Shown: positions 8,498 to 17,266, numbered from the stretch's first letter. The stretch is DNA of 64,000 nucleotides from Gp6-AA40 sp035293405 (GCA_035293405.1 DATDOE010000056.1:1-64000); one strand, 5' to 3'. The notes: a model not told the origin generated them from the sequence alone. Numbers and translations: made by a program.

Positions 8498-9568
8498 TCA
8501 GCGTTGCGCGTCGATCACCCCAGCGCATCCCGCGTAAACCTGCGCCATGCTCGCGTAATCCAGTTTCTCAGGCGTGTCGGTGTCCAAGTGATAGTGCGGA
8601 TACCGGTAAAGGGCCGTGTCGGTGAGCATCAGCGCCGGGTACCGATGCTGCCAGAACGACCAGTGATCGGACCACGCGATACCCGGAATCCACGCTGGTG
8701 CCGGGGATGCGATGAGCGGCAGGGGTGTCGCGGACCGGAACGCCCTCGCGGCTGAGCGCAGCACACGCGCCGAACGGATGTTCGAGACCATGGCGAGAAA
8801 ATCGCCGCGACTGGGTAGCACCCGGCCGAAGGGAAAGGGATAGCGTTGGCTGCCCACCTCGTCGCTGTAGTACCCGACGGTCTCCAACGACATCATGGCC
8901 ACGATGTTGTCGCCCCGCGCAGCCGCCTCGGCCGCATACCGCCAGCTCCCCATGGCCGTTGTCATGAAATACGGCGGCTCTTCGTTGACGAACGCAACGA
9001 ATCTCACGGTCATCGGGGAAGGCGATGCCGCGTGAAGGCGGGCGAGCTCGAGCATTACCGCGACGCCTGAGGCATTGTCATTCGCACCTGGTGAGTCATC
9101 TACTGAATCGTAGTGCGCACCGATCACAAGGATGCGATCGGGACGGTGGCGGCCATGTTGTTCTGCTTCGATATTCGCAATGCGTCGCCCTTCGACGTCG
9201 AACACCTGGTGGCGCGGGTGATAGCCGGCCCGTGTGAACTCCTCGTCGATGTACGCGGCCGCGCGCTGCAGCGATTGGTAGTGCCACAGATTCCGCGGCG
9301 TGTCGGCGAGAGCGATGACATGGCGTCTCAACGCCCTGGCAATGACGTGCTCTTTCGGTGTCAGTCCTGCCACACGGTCGCTCCGCCTATCGCTCATCAT
9401 GAGTGCCTGGTCGCCTTGCAGAACCGGGTCCAGGCACCTCGGCGAGAAGTGCCGTGGGAATTCGTCCACATCACTGATGGAATTCTTTCGAGTCCGTGCG
9501 AGGTCGCTCTTTGTGAAGGCGATTGAAGTCGCGCACTGCTTCACGTGCCTGAATGCCGGGCGCTTCAT
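8498..9568 (-). CDS. M28 family zinc aminopeptidase
   Basis: A 356-residue M28 metallopeptidase. Metal-site residues are visible: His and Asp in GAHYDSVDDSPGANDNASG, the Glu pair in FVNEEPP, Glu in SLETVG, and His in WSDHWSFW. The family removes N-terminal amino acids, usually outside the cytoplasm. The ATG at 9568 overlaps the stop of the YbhB-like gene as ATGA, implying translational coupling, but the first 56 residues lack a clear signal peptide. Internal ATGs at 9400 and 9397 match the usual start of the domain. It forms an operon with the YbhB-like gene. Confidence 0.82.
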   Translation of the reverse strand: MKRPAFRHVKQCATSIAFTKSDLARTRKNSISDVDEFPRHFSPRCLDPVLQGDQALMMSDRRSDRVAGLTPKEHVIARALRRHVIALADTPRNLWHYQSLQRAAAYIDEEFTRAGYHPRHQVFDVEGRRIANIEAEQHGRHRPDRILVIGAHYDSVDDSPGANDNASGVAVMLELARLHAASPSPMTVRFVAFVNEEPPYFMTTAMGSWRYAAEAAARGDNIVAMMSLETVGYYSDEVGSQRYPFPFGRVLPSRGDFLAMVSNIRSARVLRSAARAFRSATPLPLIASPAPAWIPGIAWSDHWSFWQHRYPALMLTDTALYRYPHYHLDTDTPEKLDYASMAQVYAGCAGVIDAQR

Positions 9569-10017
9569 GTCTTGCTCTGACGCTCATATCGGCCCATCAG
9601 CTGTGCCGTTGCGAGCGTATGTGCCTGGAGGACCCGTTCGAGCGCCTTTCGGGTCCTGCCCTTCAGGGTGAGCGACGGGACATCCACTGCGTACAGAGTG
9701 AAGAAATACCGGTATGGTCCGTGGCCGACCGGCGGACAAGGCCCACTGTACCCGGCACGGCCGAAGTCGTTGCGCAGCGCTTTGCCGGGCGACTGTTCGG
9801 CTAGATCGGTCGTCGTGGCAGGGATGTCGTAGAGCACCCAGTGCGTGAAGGTGCCGTGCGGGGCGTCGGAATCGTCCATGATCAGGGCGAAGCTGCGGGT
9901 GCCGTCTGGCGCGTCCGACCACGCGCGAGGCGGCGCGAGGTTATTCCCGTCGCAGGTGAACTGTCGCGGAACCGTTTCGCCCTCCCGAAATGCGGAACTC
10001 GTGAGGGTGAAGGCCAT
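9565..10017 (-). CDS. YbhB/YbcL family Raf-kinase-inhibitor-like protein
   Basis: A 150-residue PEBP-fold protein. The diagnostic patches are present: FTCDGNNLAPPRAWSDAP, SFALIMDDSDAPHGTFTHWVLYDIP and AGYSGPCPPVGHGPYRYFFTLYAVD. Bacterial members are small ligand-binding proteins of unclear physiology. The ATG at 10017 gives the family N-terminus MAFTLTSSAF; upstream in-frame codons overlap the broken zinc-ribbon gene. The stop overlaps the M28 peptidase start by four bases. Confidence 0.9.
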   Translation of the reverse strand: MAFTLTSSAFREGETVPRQFTCDGNNLAPPRAWSDAPDGTRSFALIMDDSDAPHGTFTHWVLYDIPATTTDLAEQSPGKALRNDFGRAGYSGPCPPVGHGPYRYFFTLYAVDVPSLTLKGRTRKALERVLQAHTLATAQLMGRYERQSKT

Positions 10018-10027
10018 AGAGCCAGTC

Positions 10028-10323
10028 CTACGCGGCCTTGAGGTGTGTTCCGGGCGATTCCGGCTCGTATCGGCGACCATGACGCCGATACGCGGGGTTG
10101 ACGTCGATCATCCAGCCAGTCGTCCGGGCGCCGCACGCTAGGCAGCCGAGGCACAGCCGGTCTGGCTCGAATGCAAGACCATGTCATGGCCGCGCAACGC
10201 ACAGACAGCTTGCCGCATCCAGCGGACACCGAAGCGCAGGAACCCGAACGCGCGAACGGCAGTCGGGCCGTTCAGCGACCAGTCGCCTATGTGAACGAGT
10301 GCGGCCAACATCACCGACTGCAT
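10028..10323 (-). pseudogene. Frameshifted small zinc-ribbon protein
   Basis: On the minus strand one frame encodes a helical stretch ending in VCALRGHDMVLH, and the next frame continues FEPDRLCLGCLACGARTTGWMIDVNP before a TAG at 10028. Joined, they match a recognisable small protein design, RGHD-x-x-LHFEPDRL followed by CxxCxxCG and TxGW-x-I. The break lies near 10168-10173, where CATTCGAG would read correctly as CATTTCGAG, so one T appears lost. It could be true decay or a homopolymer sequencing error. The start is uncertain (ATG at 10323 or 10311). It lies 10 bases before the YbhB-like start in the same direction. Confidence 0.68.
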
Positions 10324-10505
10324 AGCAACGAATCGGCCAACCACACCATCGTTGCTGTGGCGCACCTGCGGGGAGCACGCACGACCCTTCGTCCGTGATC
10401 GCGAAATCCGTCGCGCCCGTGTGAAATCAGCCGCGCCCGGGATTTCACGAAACGCATCCTGACCGGCAATCGCCCGGGTATTCGCCTTGCAGCCGTTCAA
10501 GCGTC

Positions 10506-11342
10506 ATGTCCGGACGCCTGTCTTCACGCGGAGCATGGCTGTCGGTTCTGGCAGGCCTGTGGCTGTGTGCGCCGCCGCCGGACGCCGGCAGCGGCATGAC
10601 ATCTCTCGCGCGTCTGGAACCGGTCAACGAAGCTCGGCTGCCAGAAGTGCGAACGTCGATTCTCGTCTACCACCGTTTCGGTCCCGTTGTCGCCGATTCG
10701 ATGACCGTCCGCACGCGTACGTTCCGTTGGCAACTCGAGTACCTGAGGGAGCATGGGTATTCTGTGATCCCGCTGCGCGAATGGATTGCGTGGCGGCGGC
10801 GCCTCGGGCCTCCGCCGCCTGCTCGTTCGGTCATCATCACCGCGGACGACGGCCATCGCACGGTCTTCACCGACATGCTGCCGCTGGTGCGCGAGTTCGG
10901 GACTCCCGTGACGCTTTTCATCTACCCGTCCGCCATCTCGAACGCCGCATATGCGATGACATGGGAACAGCTCCGCGGCCTGGCGGCCACCGGTCTGTTC
11001 GACATTCAGTCGCACTCGTATTGGCATCCGAACTTCGCGACCGAGAAACGCCGACTTCCGCCGGCCACGTATCGTGCGTTCGCGCTCACGCAGTTGACGC
11101 GCTCGAAGACGGTGCTCGAGCAGAGGCTCGGCGTGCACATCGACGTGATCGCCTGGCCGTTTGGTATCTATAACGACGAACTCCTCCAGGTCGGTGTCGA
11201 TTCGGGCTACGTCGCCGGCGTGACGCTGAATCGTCGGGTCGCGACGTCCACCGATCCCCTCATGGCGCTGCCGCGGTTCCTGATCACGGATGCTACGTCC
11301 GGGCGACACTTCGCGACGGTGCTGCCCTCGGAATCGCCATGA
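10506..11342 (+). CDS. Polysaccharide deacetylase (NodB domain), exported
   Basis: A 278-residue protein with an N-terminal hydrophobic segment (WLSVLAGLWLCA) fitting a signal peptide. The NodB domain begins at TSILVYHRFGP near residue 50. Motif 1 is TADDGH, keeping the two Asp but with Ala for the usual Phe. Motif 2 is SHSYWHP, supplying the metal His pair. The later AWPFG matches motif 3 (RxPFG-like) with Trp for Arg. It probably de-N-acetylates a cell-envelope polysaccharide or peptidoglycan. It is the first gene of a three-gene operon with four-base ATGA overlaps. Confidence 0.87.
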   Translation: MSGRLSSRGAWLSVLAGLWLCAPPPDAGSGMTSLARLEPVNEARLPEVRTSILVYHRFGPVVADSMTVRTRTFRWQLEYLREHGYSVIPLREWIAWRRRLGPPPPARSVIITADDGHRTVFTDMLPLVREFGTPVTLFIYPSAISNAAYAMTWEQLRGLAATGLFDIQSHSYWHPNFATEKRRLPPATYRAFALTQLTRSKTVLEQRLGVHIDVIAWPFGIYNDELLQVGVDSGYVAGVTLNRRVATSTDPLMALPRFLITDATSGRHFATVLPSESP

Positions 11343-12628
11343 TCCGGCGCATTCTGGTGATCGGAGTCGTGACGGCCGGCGTCATGGCCGGGTTCAGCCC
11401 GCCGCCCAGCACTCTCGTGCTCGGGGTCGTAATGGATGCCGTGACCCGTGAACCGGTGGCGAACGCCATCGTGACGGTGGGTGGTGCGGAAACGAGAACG
11501 GACGGGCGCGGGATGTTTCGCGCATCTGACATCGGCGCGTCCAAGGTTCGCGTGCGCGCGTATGGGGATGGGCGGGCAGAGGTGGCAGTCGACACGCTCA
11601 GGCGACCGCCGGCAGAAATCAGATTGGTACGCCTTCGCCCGAAAGCGCTGTACCTGTCCGTGTTCGGCATCGGCAATCGCACGTTGCGGGAGGCCGCGCT
11701 CGCACTGGTCGAGACGACCGAGCTCAACGCGTTGGTGATCGACGTCAAAGGCGATCGCGGACTCATCGGGTATCGCAGCGCCATCGTGCTCGCCCAACAG
11801 GCCGGGGCACAGCGGGTGATCACGATGCCGGATCTGCCTGGGTTGCTCACGACACTGCGTCAGCAGGGGGTCTATACGATCGCCCGCATCGTCGTCTTCA
11901 AGGACGATCCGCTCGCCACGGCAAGACCGGACCTCGCCGTGCGTCGGCGCGACGGTTCGATGTATCGCGATCGCGAAGGGCTGGCCTGGACGGACCCGCA
12001 CAACGTTGAGGTACGCGCCTACAACATCGGTGTCGCTCGCGAGGTGGCGGAAGCGGGCTTCGATGAGATCCAGTTCGACTATGCGCGGCTGCCCGACGCC
12101 ACGGGGCTGGTCTACCGCGCGCCGGATACACTGCAGAATCGGGTTGCCGCCATCGATGCGTTTCTCCGCGAGGCGCGCACCGCGCTCGTCCCGTACAACG
12201 TGTTTCTCGCCATCGATATCTTCGGATACGTCTGCTGGAATCCTGACGACACGAGAATTGGCCAGCAGCTCGAGCGTATTTCAGAGGTCGTCGATTACAT
12301 CTCGCCGATGCTCTACCCCTCGTCATTTCAGTTCGGCATCCCCGGGTACCGGAATCCCGTGCAGCACCCCTATGAGATCGTGCATCGGTCGCTCGAACGA
12401 GCGCTCGAGCGCACTCGTCTCCCTGCAGTGCGGTTCCGGCCATGGCTGCAAGCCTTCCCGGACTATGCCTTCGGAGGCGGGTCGTTCACTGGAGGCAAGG
12501 TCAGGGCACAGATCACAGCGGCTGAGGACATCGGGACCAACGGGTGGATGCTGTGGAACCCGCACAATCGTTACTCGCGTACCGACGTAGAGCCGGATAG
12601 CGGAGCGGTATCATCAGTGGACCCATGA
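11339..12628 (+). CDS. Putative glycoside hydrolase (DUF4015) with regulatory-like domain
   Basis: A 429-residue exported protein. Residues 1-25 resemble a signal peptide. Residues 28-90 form a carboxypeptidase-regulatory-like beta domain (LGVVMDAVTREPVANAIVTV). Residues 100-410 form a TIM-barrel of the DUF4015 glycoside-hydrolase-like family, with ALVIDVKGDRGLIGY, WTDPHNVEVRAYNIGVAREVAEAGFDEIQFDYARLPD, AIDIFGYVCWN and YISPMLYPSSF. The acidic residues in FDEIQFDYARLPD are candidates for catalysis. The start overlaps the deacetylase stop (ATGA), suggesting both act on one envelope or capsule glycan. Confidence 0.85.
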   Translation: MIRRILVIGVVTAGVMAGFSPPPSTLVLGVVMDAVTREPVANAIVTVGGAETRTDGRGMFRASDIGASKVRVRAYGDGRAEVAVDTLRRPPAEIRLVRLRPKALYLSVFGIGNRTLREAALALVETTELNALVIDVKGDRGLIGYRSAIVLAQQAGAQRVITMPDLPGLLTTLRQQGVYTIARIVVFKDDPLATARPDLAVRRRDGSMYRDREGLAWTDPHNVEVRAYNIGVAREVAEAGFDEIQFDYARLPDATGLVYRAPDTLQNRVAAIDAFLREARTALVPYNVFLAIDIFGYVCWNPDDTRIGQQLERISEVVDYISPMLYPSSFQFGIPGYRNPVQHPYEIVHRSLERALERTRLPAVRFRPWLQAFPDYAFGGGSFTGGKVRAQITAAEDIGTNGWMLWNPHNRYSRTDVEPDSGAVSSVDP

Positions 12629-13821
12629 CGAGACGACTCGCGCGGGTGGTGCTGCTGCTGGCTCTTGTGACAGCGGTGCCACTCGGCGCAGCCAGACCGC
12701 CTGAAGGCGTTCCGATAACGCTGCCGATTATCACCGCGCATGCTCTCGCGCCCATCGACACCATCGTGGCCGACGAGATCCGGCGCGGGCACGTTCCTGG
12801 CGCCGTGGTGGCGATCGGCCAGCAGAACACAACCGTGTATCGAGGCGCGTCCGGGGTACGGGCGACGCACCCGGTTTCTCGCGCGATGACCGAAGACACG
12901 ATTTTCGATCTCGCGTCGTTGACCAAGGTGATCGCCACGACGACCGCCGTGTTGCAGCTCGCCGAGCAGGGACGGCTGAGCATCGAATCGCCGGCGTCGG
13001 TGTACTGGCCGGCGTTCGCGAGCGCCGGGAAGGGCGCGATCAGCATCCGTGACTTGCTGACGCATTACTCCGGCCTTCGGGCCGGCGTGAATCCGACCTC
13101 CAGCTGGTCAGGCTACGCCGCCGCGATGCGCCTGGTTGCGGCAACCCCGCCCGCGAAGCCACGCGGAACGGAGTATCTCTACAGCGATCAGAACTTTCTG
13201 GTGCTCGGCGAGGTGGTGCGCCGGGTGTCCGGTCTGCCTCTGGACGAGTACTGCGAGCGGCACATCTTTGCGCCGCTCGGCATGTCGGCGACGCATTTCC
13301 GTGTGCCGACAGCGGATGCGCATCGGGTGGCGCCGACGGCAGCCGGGAGGCGTGCCGACCAAATGGGTGTTGTCCACGATCCGACGGCACGACGGATGGG
13401 CGGTGTCGCGGGGCACGCGGGACTCTTCTCGACGGCGGCCGACCTCGAAACGTTCGCGCGGATGCTGCTGGCGGGTGGAGAACTCACGGGCACTCGAATA
13501 CTGAGCCAGGAGTCCGTTGCGCAGATGGCGGCGCCGCAATCACCGTTCGATGCGGCGCGACACCGAGGGTTCGGGTGGGATCTTGCCGCACCCCTCGCGT
13601 CGAATCGCGAGGAGCGTGCACCTGTCGGATCCTACGGCCACACTGGATATACGGGAACGATGCTGTGGATCGATCCTGCTGCGCAGGTGTACGTCATCGT
13701 CCTCTCGAATCGTACCTATGCCGACGGACCCGGAGATGCGCAGCCCCTGCGCGACCGCATTCTGGAACTGGTGACCGTATCTCTCGGCGGGCGGCCGATG
13801 ACACCTGCTGCCTTTCGCTAA
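12625..13821 (+). CDS. Serine hydrolase, beta-lactamase/EstB-type
   Basis: A 398-residue exported serine hydrolase of the beta-lactamase fold. It has a signal peptide (VVLLLALVTAVPLGAA), the catalytic SLTK in FDLASLTKVIATT, the second motif YSDQNF (Tyr as general base) and the third motif HTGYTG. YSD in place of YSN and the single-domain size point to an esterase or DD-peptidase-like enzyme rather than an antibiotic-inactivating beta-lactamase. It overlaps the glycoside hydrolase stop by ATGA and completes the operon; a peptidoglycan or glycan ester substrate is plausible but inferred. Confidence 0.88.
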   Translation: MTRRLARVVLLLALVTAVPLGAARPPEGVPITLPIITAHALAPIDTIVADEIRRGHVPGAVVAIGQQNTTVYRGASGVRATHPVSRAMTEDTIFDLASLTKVIATTTAVLQLAEQGRLSIESPASVYWPAFASAGKGAISIRDLLTHYSGLRAGVNPTSSWSGYAAAMRLVAATPPAKPRGTEYLYSDQNFLVLGEVVRRVSGLPLDEYCERHIFAPLGMSATHFRVPTADAHRVAPTAAGRRADQMGVVHDPTARRMGGVAGHAGLFSTAADLETFARMLLAGGELTGTRILSQESVAQMAAPQSPFDAARHRGFGWDLAAPLASNREERAPVGSYGHTGYTGTMLWIDPAAQVYVIVLSNRTYADGPGDAQPLRDRILELVTVSLGGRPMTPAAFR

Positions 13822-13848
13822 TCACACGTCACCACATGCGACGCACTC

Positions 13849-14791
13849 ATGTTGATGCTTCGCTCCGTTCTCTGCCCCGTCGATTTTTCGGACCAGTCGC
13901 TGCATGCGCTTCGTTGGGCCGTCGCGCTCGCGGCGCAAAATCAGAGTCGACTGATCGTGCTCACTGCGATCGAGCCGTTGCTCGCGGAGGCGGCCCGAGC
14001 CCGCCTCGGCCTCGACCTTGCGAAGGCCGACACACAAGCCTGCACTGCGCGAATTCGTGAAGGCGGCGTTGCCAGAAGCGGCGGCGTGGATACCTGAGAC
14101 CGCGTTTGACGTGCGGATTGGCGACCCGTCAGAGATGATCCTTGAAGCGGCGGCTCACGAACATGCCGATCTGATTGCAATGGGCACCCACGGACTGGGC
14201 GGATTCCGCACGTTCTTGCTGGGTTCAACGACCGAGCGGGTACTCCGGCGCACGAGCACGGCGGTCCTCGCGGTGCCGCTGGTCAAGACTCAGTCGGTCG
14301 TGTTGGAGATCGGCCGCCCGCGCTTCGACTTACACCGGATCCTGATGGGGACAGATTTCAGCGAGGTATCGACTGCGGCACTTCGGTGGGCGACCGACCT
14401 TGCGCAGCAACTCAGGGTTCCGCTCCTGCTTTCCCATATCGTGACGCCGGTGGCCGTGCCCGCGCGATGGCGGTCATACGTCGCCGAGGTCGACGAGGAA
14501 CGAACACGCGACGCACGAGCACGGCTCGAGACGCTCATCAGACAGTTGAAAGAGACAGTCGCGTCGGAGGCCGTCGTGTCGCTCGGGCGGCCCGCTGACT
14601 CGATCGCCTCGATCGCCGAAGAGCGTCAGGCGGGCTTGATCGTTGTTGGACTCATGGGCCAGCGGGGCGCAGGGTCGCCGTGTCCGGGATCGATTGCCTA
14701 TCGGGTGTTGTGCCTGGCGCACGTCCCGGTCCTCGTCGTGCCGCCGCACGCCGATGCTCGAATGGCTCCTCTCGGTAGCCGGCGCGAGTAG
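13849..14791 (+). pseudogene. Frameshifted tandem universal stress protein
   Basis: Two overlapping frames together give a double UspA protein of about 310 residues. The first frame starts at 13849 with MLMLRSVLCPVDFSDQSLHAL and stays Usp-like to about 14035. The second resumes with PALREFVKAALPEAAAW and continues through MGTHGLGGFRTFLLGSTTERVL into a second domain (HRILMGTDFSEVSTAAL, ending in LVVPPHAD). A net +1 shift lies around 14030-14045 in an ACACAC-rich stretch. The second domain's nucleotide loop is also divergent (GLMGQRGAGSPCPGS). It could be a real mutation or a sequence error; all other parts look intact. Confidence 0.8.
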
Positions 14792-14876
14792 TGGACCGTG
14801 CTCACTGAGGTAGTAACCATTCGGTGCGCGGGGTTTCTGTAGACCCAACGGAGTTGCGGGGGAGAGTGAGCGAGAC

Positions 14877-15146
14877 GTGCAGCCGCTCCAGGATCTGCTT
14901 GCCAGGATCACGTGGGACGCCGAGTTCGGAAAGGATCGTTTCGCCCTCGGATACGAGGACCGTATGGTCCCTGAGGAGACCGTAGTGCCGTTTGCAGCTG
15001 TTCGCCTCGATTCCGGGCGGCCCGGGACATTCTCAATCGAGCGGGAAGACGGCTCTGTCGTGCACATCCCGCTGCACCGTGTGCGAACGGTCTACAAGAA
15101 CGGCGAGGTGATCTGGCGACGGCCTGGACGTGCCCCACGCGGCTGA
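14877..15146 (+). CDS. DUF504 / MJ1316-type RNA-end-recognition domain protein
   Basis: An 89-residue protein matching the DUF504 family, known from archaeal MJ1316 and named for predicted recognition of RNA cyclic phosphate ends. Conserved positions visible are the N-terminal LLARITWDAEFG, the GYEDR segment, the VPFAAV strand, IPLHRVRTVYKNGEVIWRRP and the closing basic tail. The start is a GTG, with GGGGGAGAG 14 bases upstream. It is the last intact gene of the stress cluster, about 85 bases after the broken Usp. Confidence 0.72.
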   Translation: MQPLQDLLARITWDAEFGKDRFALGYEDRMVPEETVVPFAAVRLDSGRPGTFSIEREDGSVVHIPLHRVRTVYKNGEVIWRRPGRAPRG

Positions 15147-15586
15147 CGCCGTTCAGACATACCGCGGCGTGTACATGGTATCCGCGGCCATGCCGGCCAA
15201 ATCAGCCGTCGTGGTTCGACGACCGATGGTGAGGCTCTATTCCAGAGTGCCTCACGCGTGCACACGTTCAACGTGCGCTATCCGCGCGCATGGCCGATAT
15301 CGTGACGATGACGACGATGGTATTAGCCACGGTGGCGCTTGGGCCAATCGCGTACGACCGATGGTTGTGAGGAATGAGCATGACAACGATGGGGCCGGCA
15401 TTCGAGCGAATCGTGGCTGAGTACAGGGAGATGCCCGGTTTGAGCCTGACGCTGGTATGGCGCTCCTGAGGTAGTGACTTCGCATCTATGCCGTCAACAA
15501 AACAGCGACGGCTGAGCTATTGGCGGGCAGCTGCGGCGGCCCTGAGGGGCCTTAAAGTGGTTTCGCAGTCATGGGAGCCTGAGATG
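15147..15586. other. Gene-poor stretch with one gene fragment
   Basis: Apart from the fragment at 15374-15469, no frame in these 440 bases reads like a protein. GC is slightly lower than in the genes around it. It looks like decayed sequence at the edge of the mobile region. Confidence 0.5.
15374..15469 (+). pseudogene. N-terminal scrap of a small HTH-like protein
   Basis: A 31-codon frame reads MTTMGPAFERIVAEYREMP then GLSLTL before diverging into VWRS and a stop. The segment RIVAEYREMPGLSLTL strongly resembles the first helix of small bacterial proteins in which that phrase continues into a winged-helix-like domain (A-x-x-L-x-x-L). Here the rest is absent. It is therefore read as a truncated remnant; this is recognition by eye and needs a search. 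Confidence 0.42.
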
Positions 15587-15799
15587 TCACGGCTGGACAA
15601 GGCGGGCACTCATTGGTTGGTCCCGCACATACGTGTCACCGGTCGCTCGTAACAGATTCAGACGACGATACATTTCTTCTTCGTCGTACGAATCCTCGTG
15701 TCCGTCGATCGGCACGAGGGCACCGTCACTGGCGCGCCACCGCCGGATGACGTAGCTCCCGTCGTCCCGGCGATCGGCAATGATGTCACCATCCTGCAT
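15587..15799 (-). CDS. Hypothetical 70-residue protein next to the IS element
   Basis: A frame of 70 residues starting MQDGDIIADRRDDGSYVIRR, acidic in its second half (GHEDSYDEEEMYRRLNLLRATG). It has no recognised domain. Its ATG lies only seven bases from the IS630 end at 15807, so the insertion has separated it from its original upstream region; no ribosome-binding site remains. It could be an intact coding region silenced by the insertion, or not a gene at all. Confidence 0.45.
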   Translation of the reverse strand: MQDGDIIADRRDDGSYVIRRWRASDGALVPIDGHEDSYDEEEMYRRLNLLRATGDTYVRDQPMSARLVQP

Positions 15800-15803
15800 C
15801 AAG

Positions 15804-16897
15804 CTAGTGTCCTGTAACCGTGGTTCGTGAAACTTGTTGCGCGGCGCGTGCGTTGACGGTCCGCTGAGCGAATCGGGCGATGCTGGCCAGGATCTCATCG
15901 GCACTCTTGGTCCAGACGAACGGCTTCGGATTGGCCTGATGGGCCTCGATGAAATCTTGGATGGCCGCTTTGAGTTGGGGGACACTGCGGAACGTACCTC
16001 GCCGGATCTGCTTCATCGTGAGTTCTGAGCCACGAGCCATAGGTCGGTGTGAAGTGGACGCGGGCGTTTGGCGAACCAGTTCCGGATCAACGCCGTTTTG
16101 TGGGTGCTGTAGTTATCCATGATGATGTGCACGTCGAGTCGGCGTGGTACGCGCGCCTCGATCAGGTCGAGGAATGCTCGGAACTGCGCCGATCGGTGTC
16201 GTTGATGAAACTGTGTGATGACCTCGCTGGTCTTCGCATTGAGGGCGGCGAACAACGTCGTGGTGCCGTGACGCCTGTAGTCGTGCGTCCGACGCTCCAC
16301 CTGGCCCGGCTGCATCGGCAGCAACGGCTGCGTGCGGTCGAGCGCCTGGATCTGCGGCTTCTCATCGACGCAGAACACCGCTGCGTGTGCGGGGGGATCC
16401 AGATAGAGGCCGACGATATCTCGGACTTTCTCCACGAGCAGCGGATCCGTCGACAACTTGAACGTCTCGCTCCGATGTGGCTGCAACCCGAACGTGTGCC
16501 AAATGCGGCTGATGGCCATGTGACTCAGGCCGACGGCTTTCGCCATGTCGCGCGTACTCCAGTGCGTCGCCCCGCGCGGCGTGCTTTCCAGCGTGCGAAC
16601 GACCACCTGCTCGACCTGCTCGTCGGTAATCGTCCGCTTGGCGCCGGGCCGCGGCTCGTCATACAACCCGTCCAGGCGCTGCCGCACAAAGCGCCCGCGC
16701 CATTTGCAGACCGTCGCCGGCGTCACGTGCAGGCGCCGCGCTACGACCTTGCTGTCGGCGCCCTCCGCACACGCGAGGATGATCCGCGCGCGGCGGGCGA
16801 CCTGCGGCGCCGATCGCGAGCGATGGGCCAACGAGTCCAATCGCTGCCGTTCCTCGTCGGTCAGGATCAACGCCACCTTGGGACGTCCTGTTCGCAT
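15804..16897 (-). pseudogene. IS630 transposase, frameshifted and missing its catalytic Glu
   Basis: The first 280 or so codons encode a normal IS630 transposase: N-terminal helix-turn-helix (ARRLHVTPATVCKWRGRF), the first Asp in FCVDEKPQ and the second in HIIMDNYSTHKT. After KRPR the frame is lost: RPLHTDLWLVAQNSR and a stop replace the expected VHFTPTYGSWL, which is readable in another frame. The expected NQVE-containing segment, with the third catalytic residue, is deleted, and the C-terminus ELTMKQIRRGTFRS resumes in a third frame. The final stop TAG is formed by the terminal repeat plus the flanking TA. Confidence 0.88.
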
Positions 16898-16966
16898 GCT
16901 CGCCTCCTTGTAGAGCAGTACGACCAGGCCGCGCCATTTGTTTCAGCTTCTACAGTTACAGGACAC
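15807..16966 (-). mobile_element. IS630-family insertion sequence, inactive copy
   Basis: A 1160-bp element with 12-bp perfect terminal inverted repeats, GTGTCCTGTAAC at 15807-15818 and GTTACAGGACAC at 16955-16966. It is flanked on both sides by TA (15805-15806 and 16967-16968), the target duplication typical of IS630/Tc1-mariner elements. It carries a single transposase on the minus strand, broken near its 3' end. No second copy is in this window. Confidence 0.92.
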
Positions 16967-17266
16967 TAGCGGCGCGCTTGATGAAAGAAGTCGAGCCTTG
17001 GAGGTAACCAGATATGGATATCAGATTCGGCCAAGAATCGGTCACGGGAAGTCGATCTAAGGGAGCCGAAATTGCGCCCGAATGGGCTGTCAGAAACTGT
17101 GAGTCGGTCGAACTGGATGCTCATGCCCGGATGCGTACAGGATGCCAGCCGGATGATTGCGCCGTGATCAATTTGTGAACAATGTGCTCCCGAACACGGG
17201 GTAACAGCGGGTTCCAAGGGCGGCTAAACCACTGAAGAACCAACGAGGCCAGATACCCAGATCAAA
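16967..17266. other. Non-coding or decayed stretch between IS and tRNA scar
   Basis: No frame here resembles a known protein and no RNA gene is seen. It separates the insertion sequence from the tRNA-Asn fragment and is likely degraded island DNA. Confidence 0.5.

Noticed and set aside
12625..13821. Antibiotic-resistance beta-lactamase
   Set aside because: The SxxK, YSD and HTG motifs fit esterase or DD-peptidase-like relatives, and the gene is coupled to glycan enzymes.
13849..14791. Programmed frameshifting in the second Usp
   Set aside because: No slippery heptamer with a downstream structure is evident at the junction, and the other Usp gene nearby is read in one frame.
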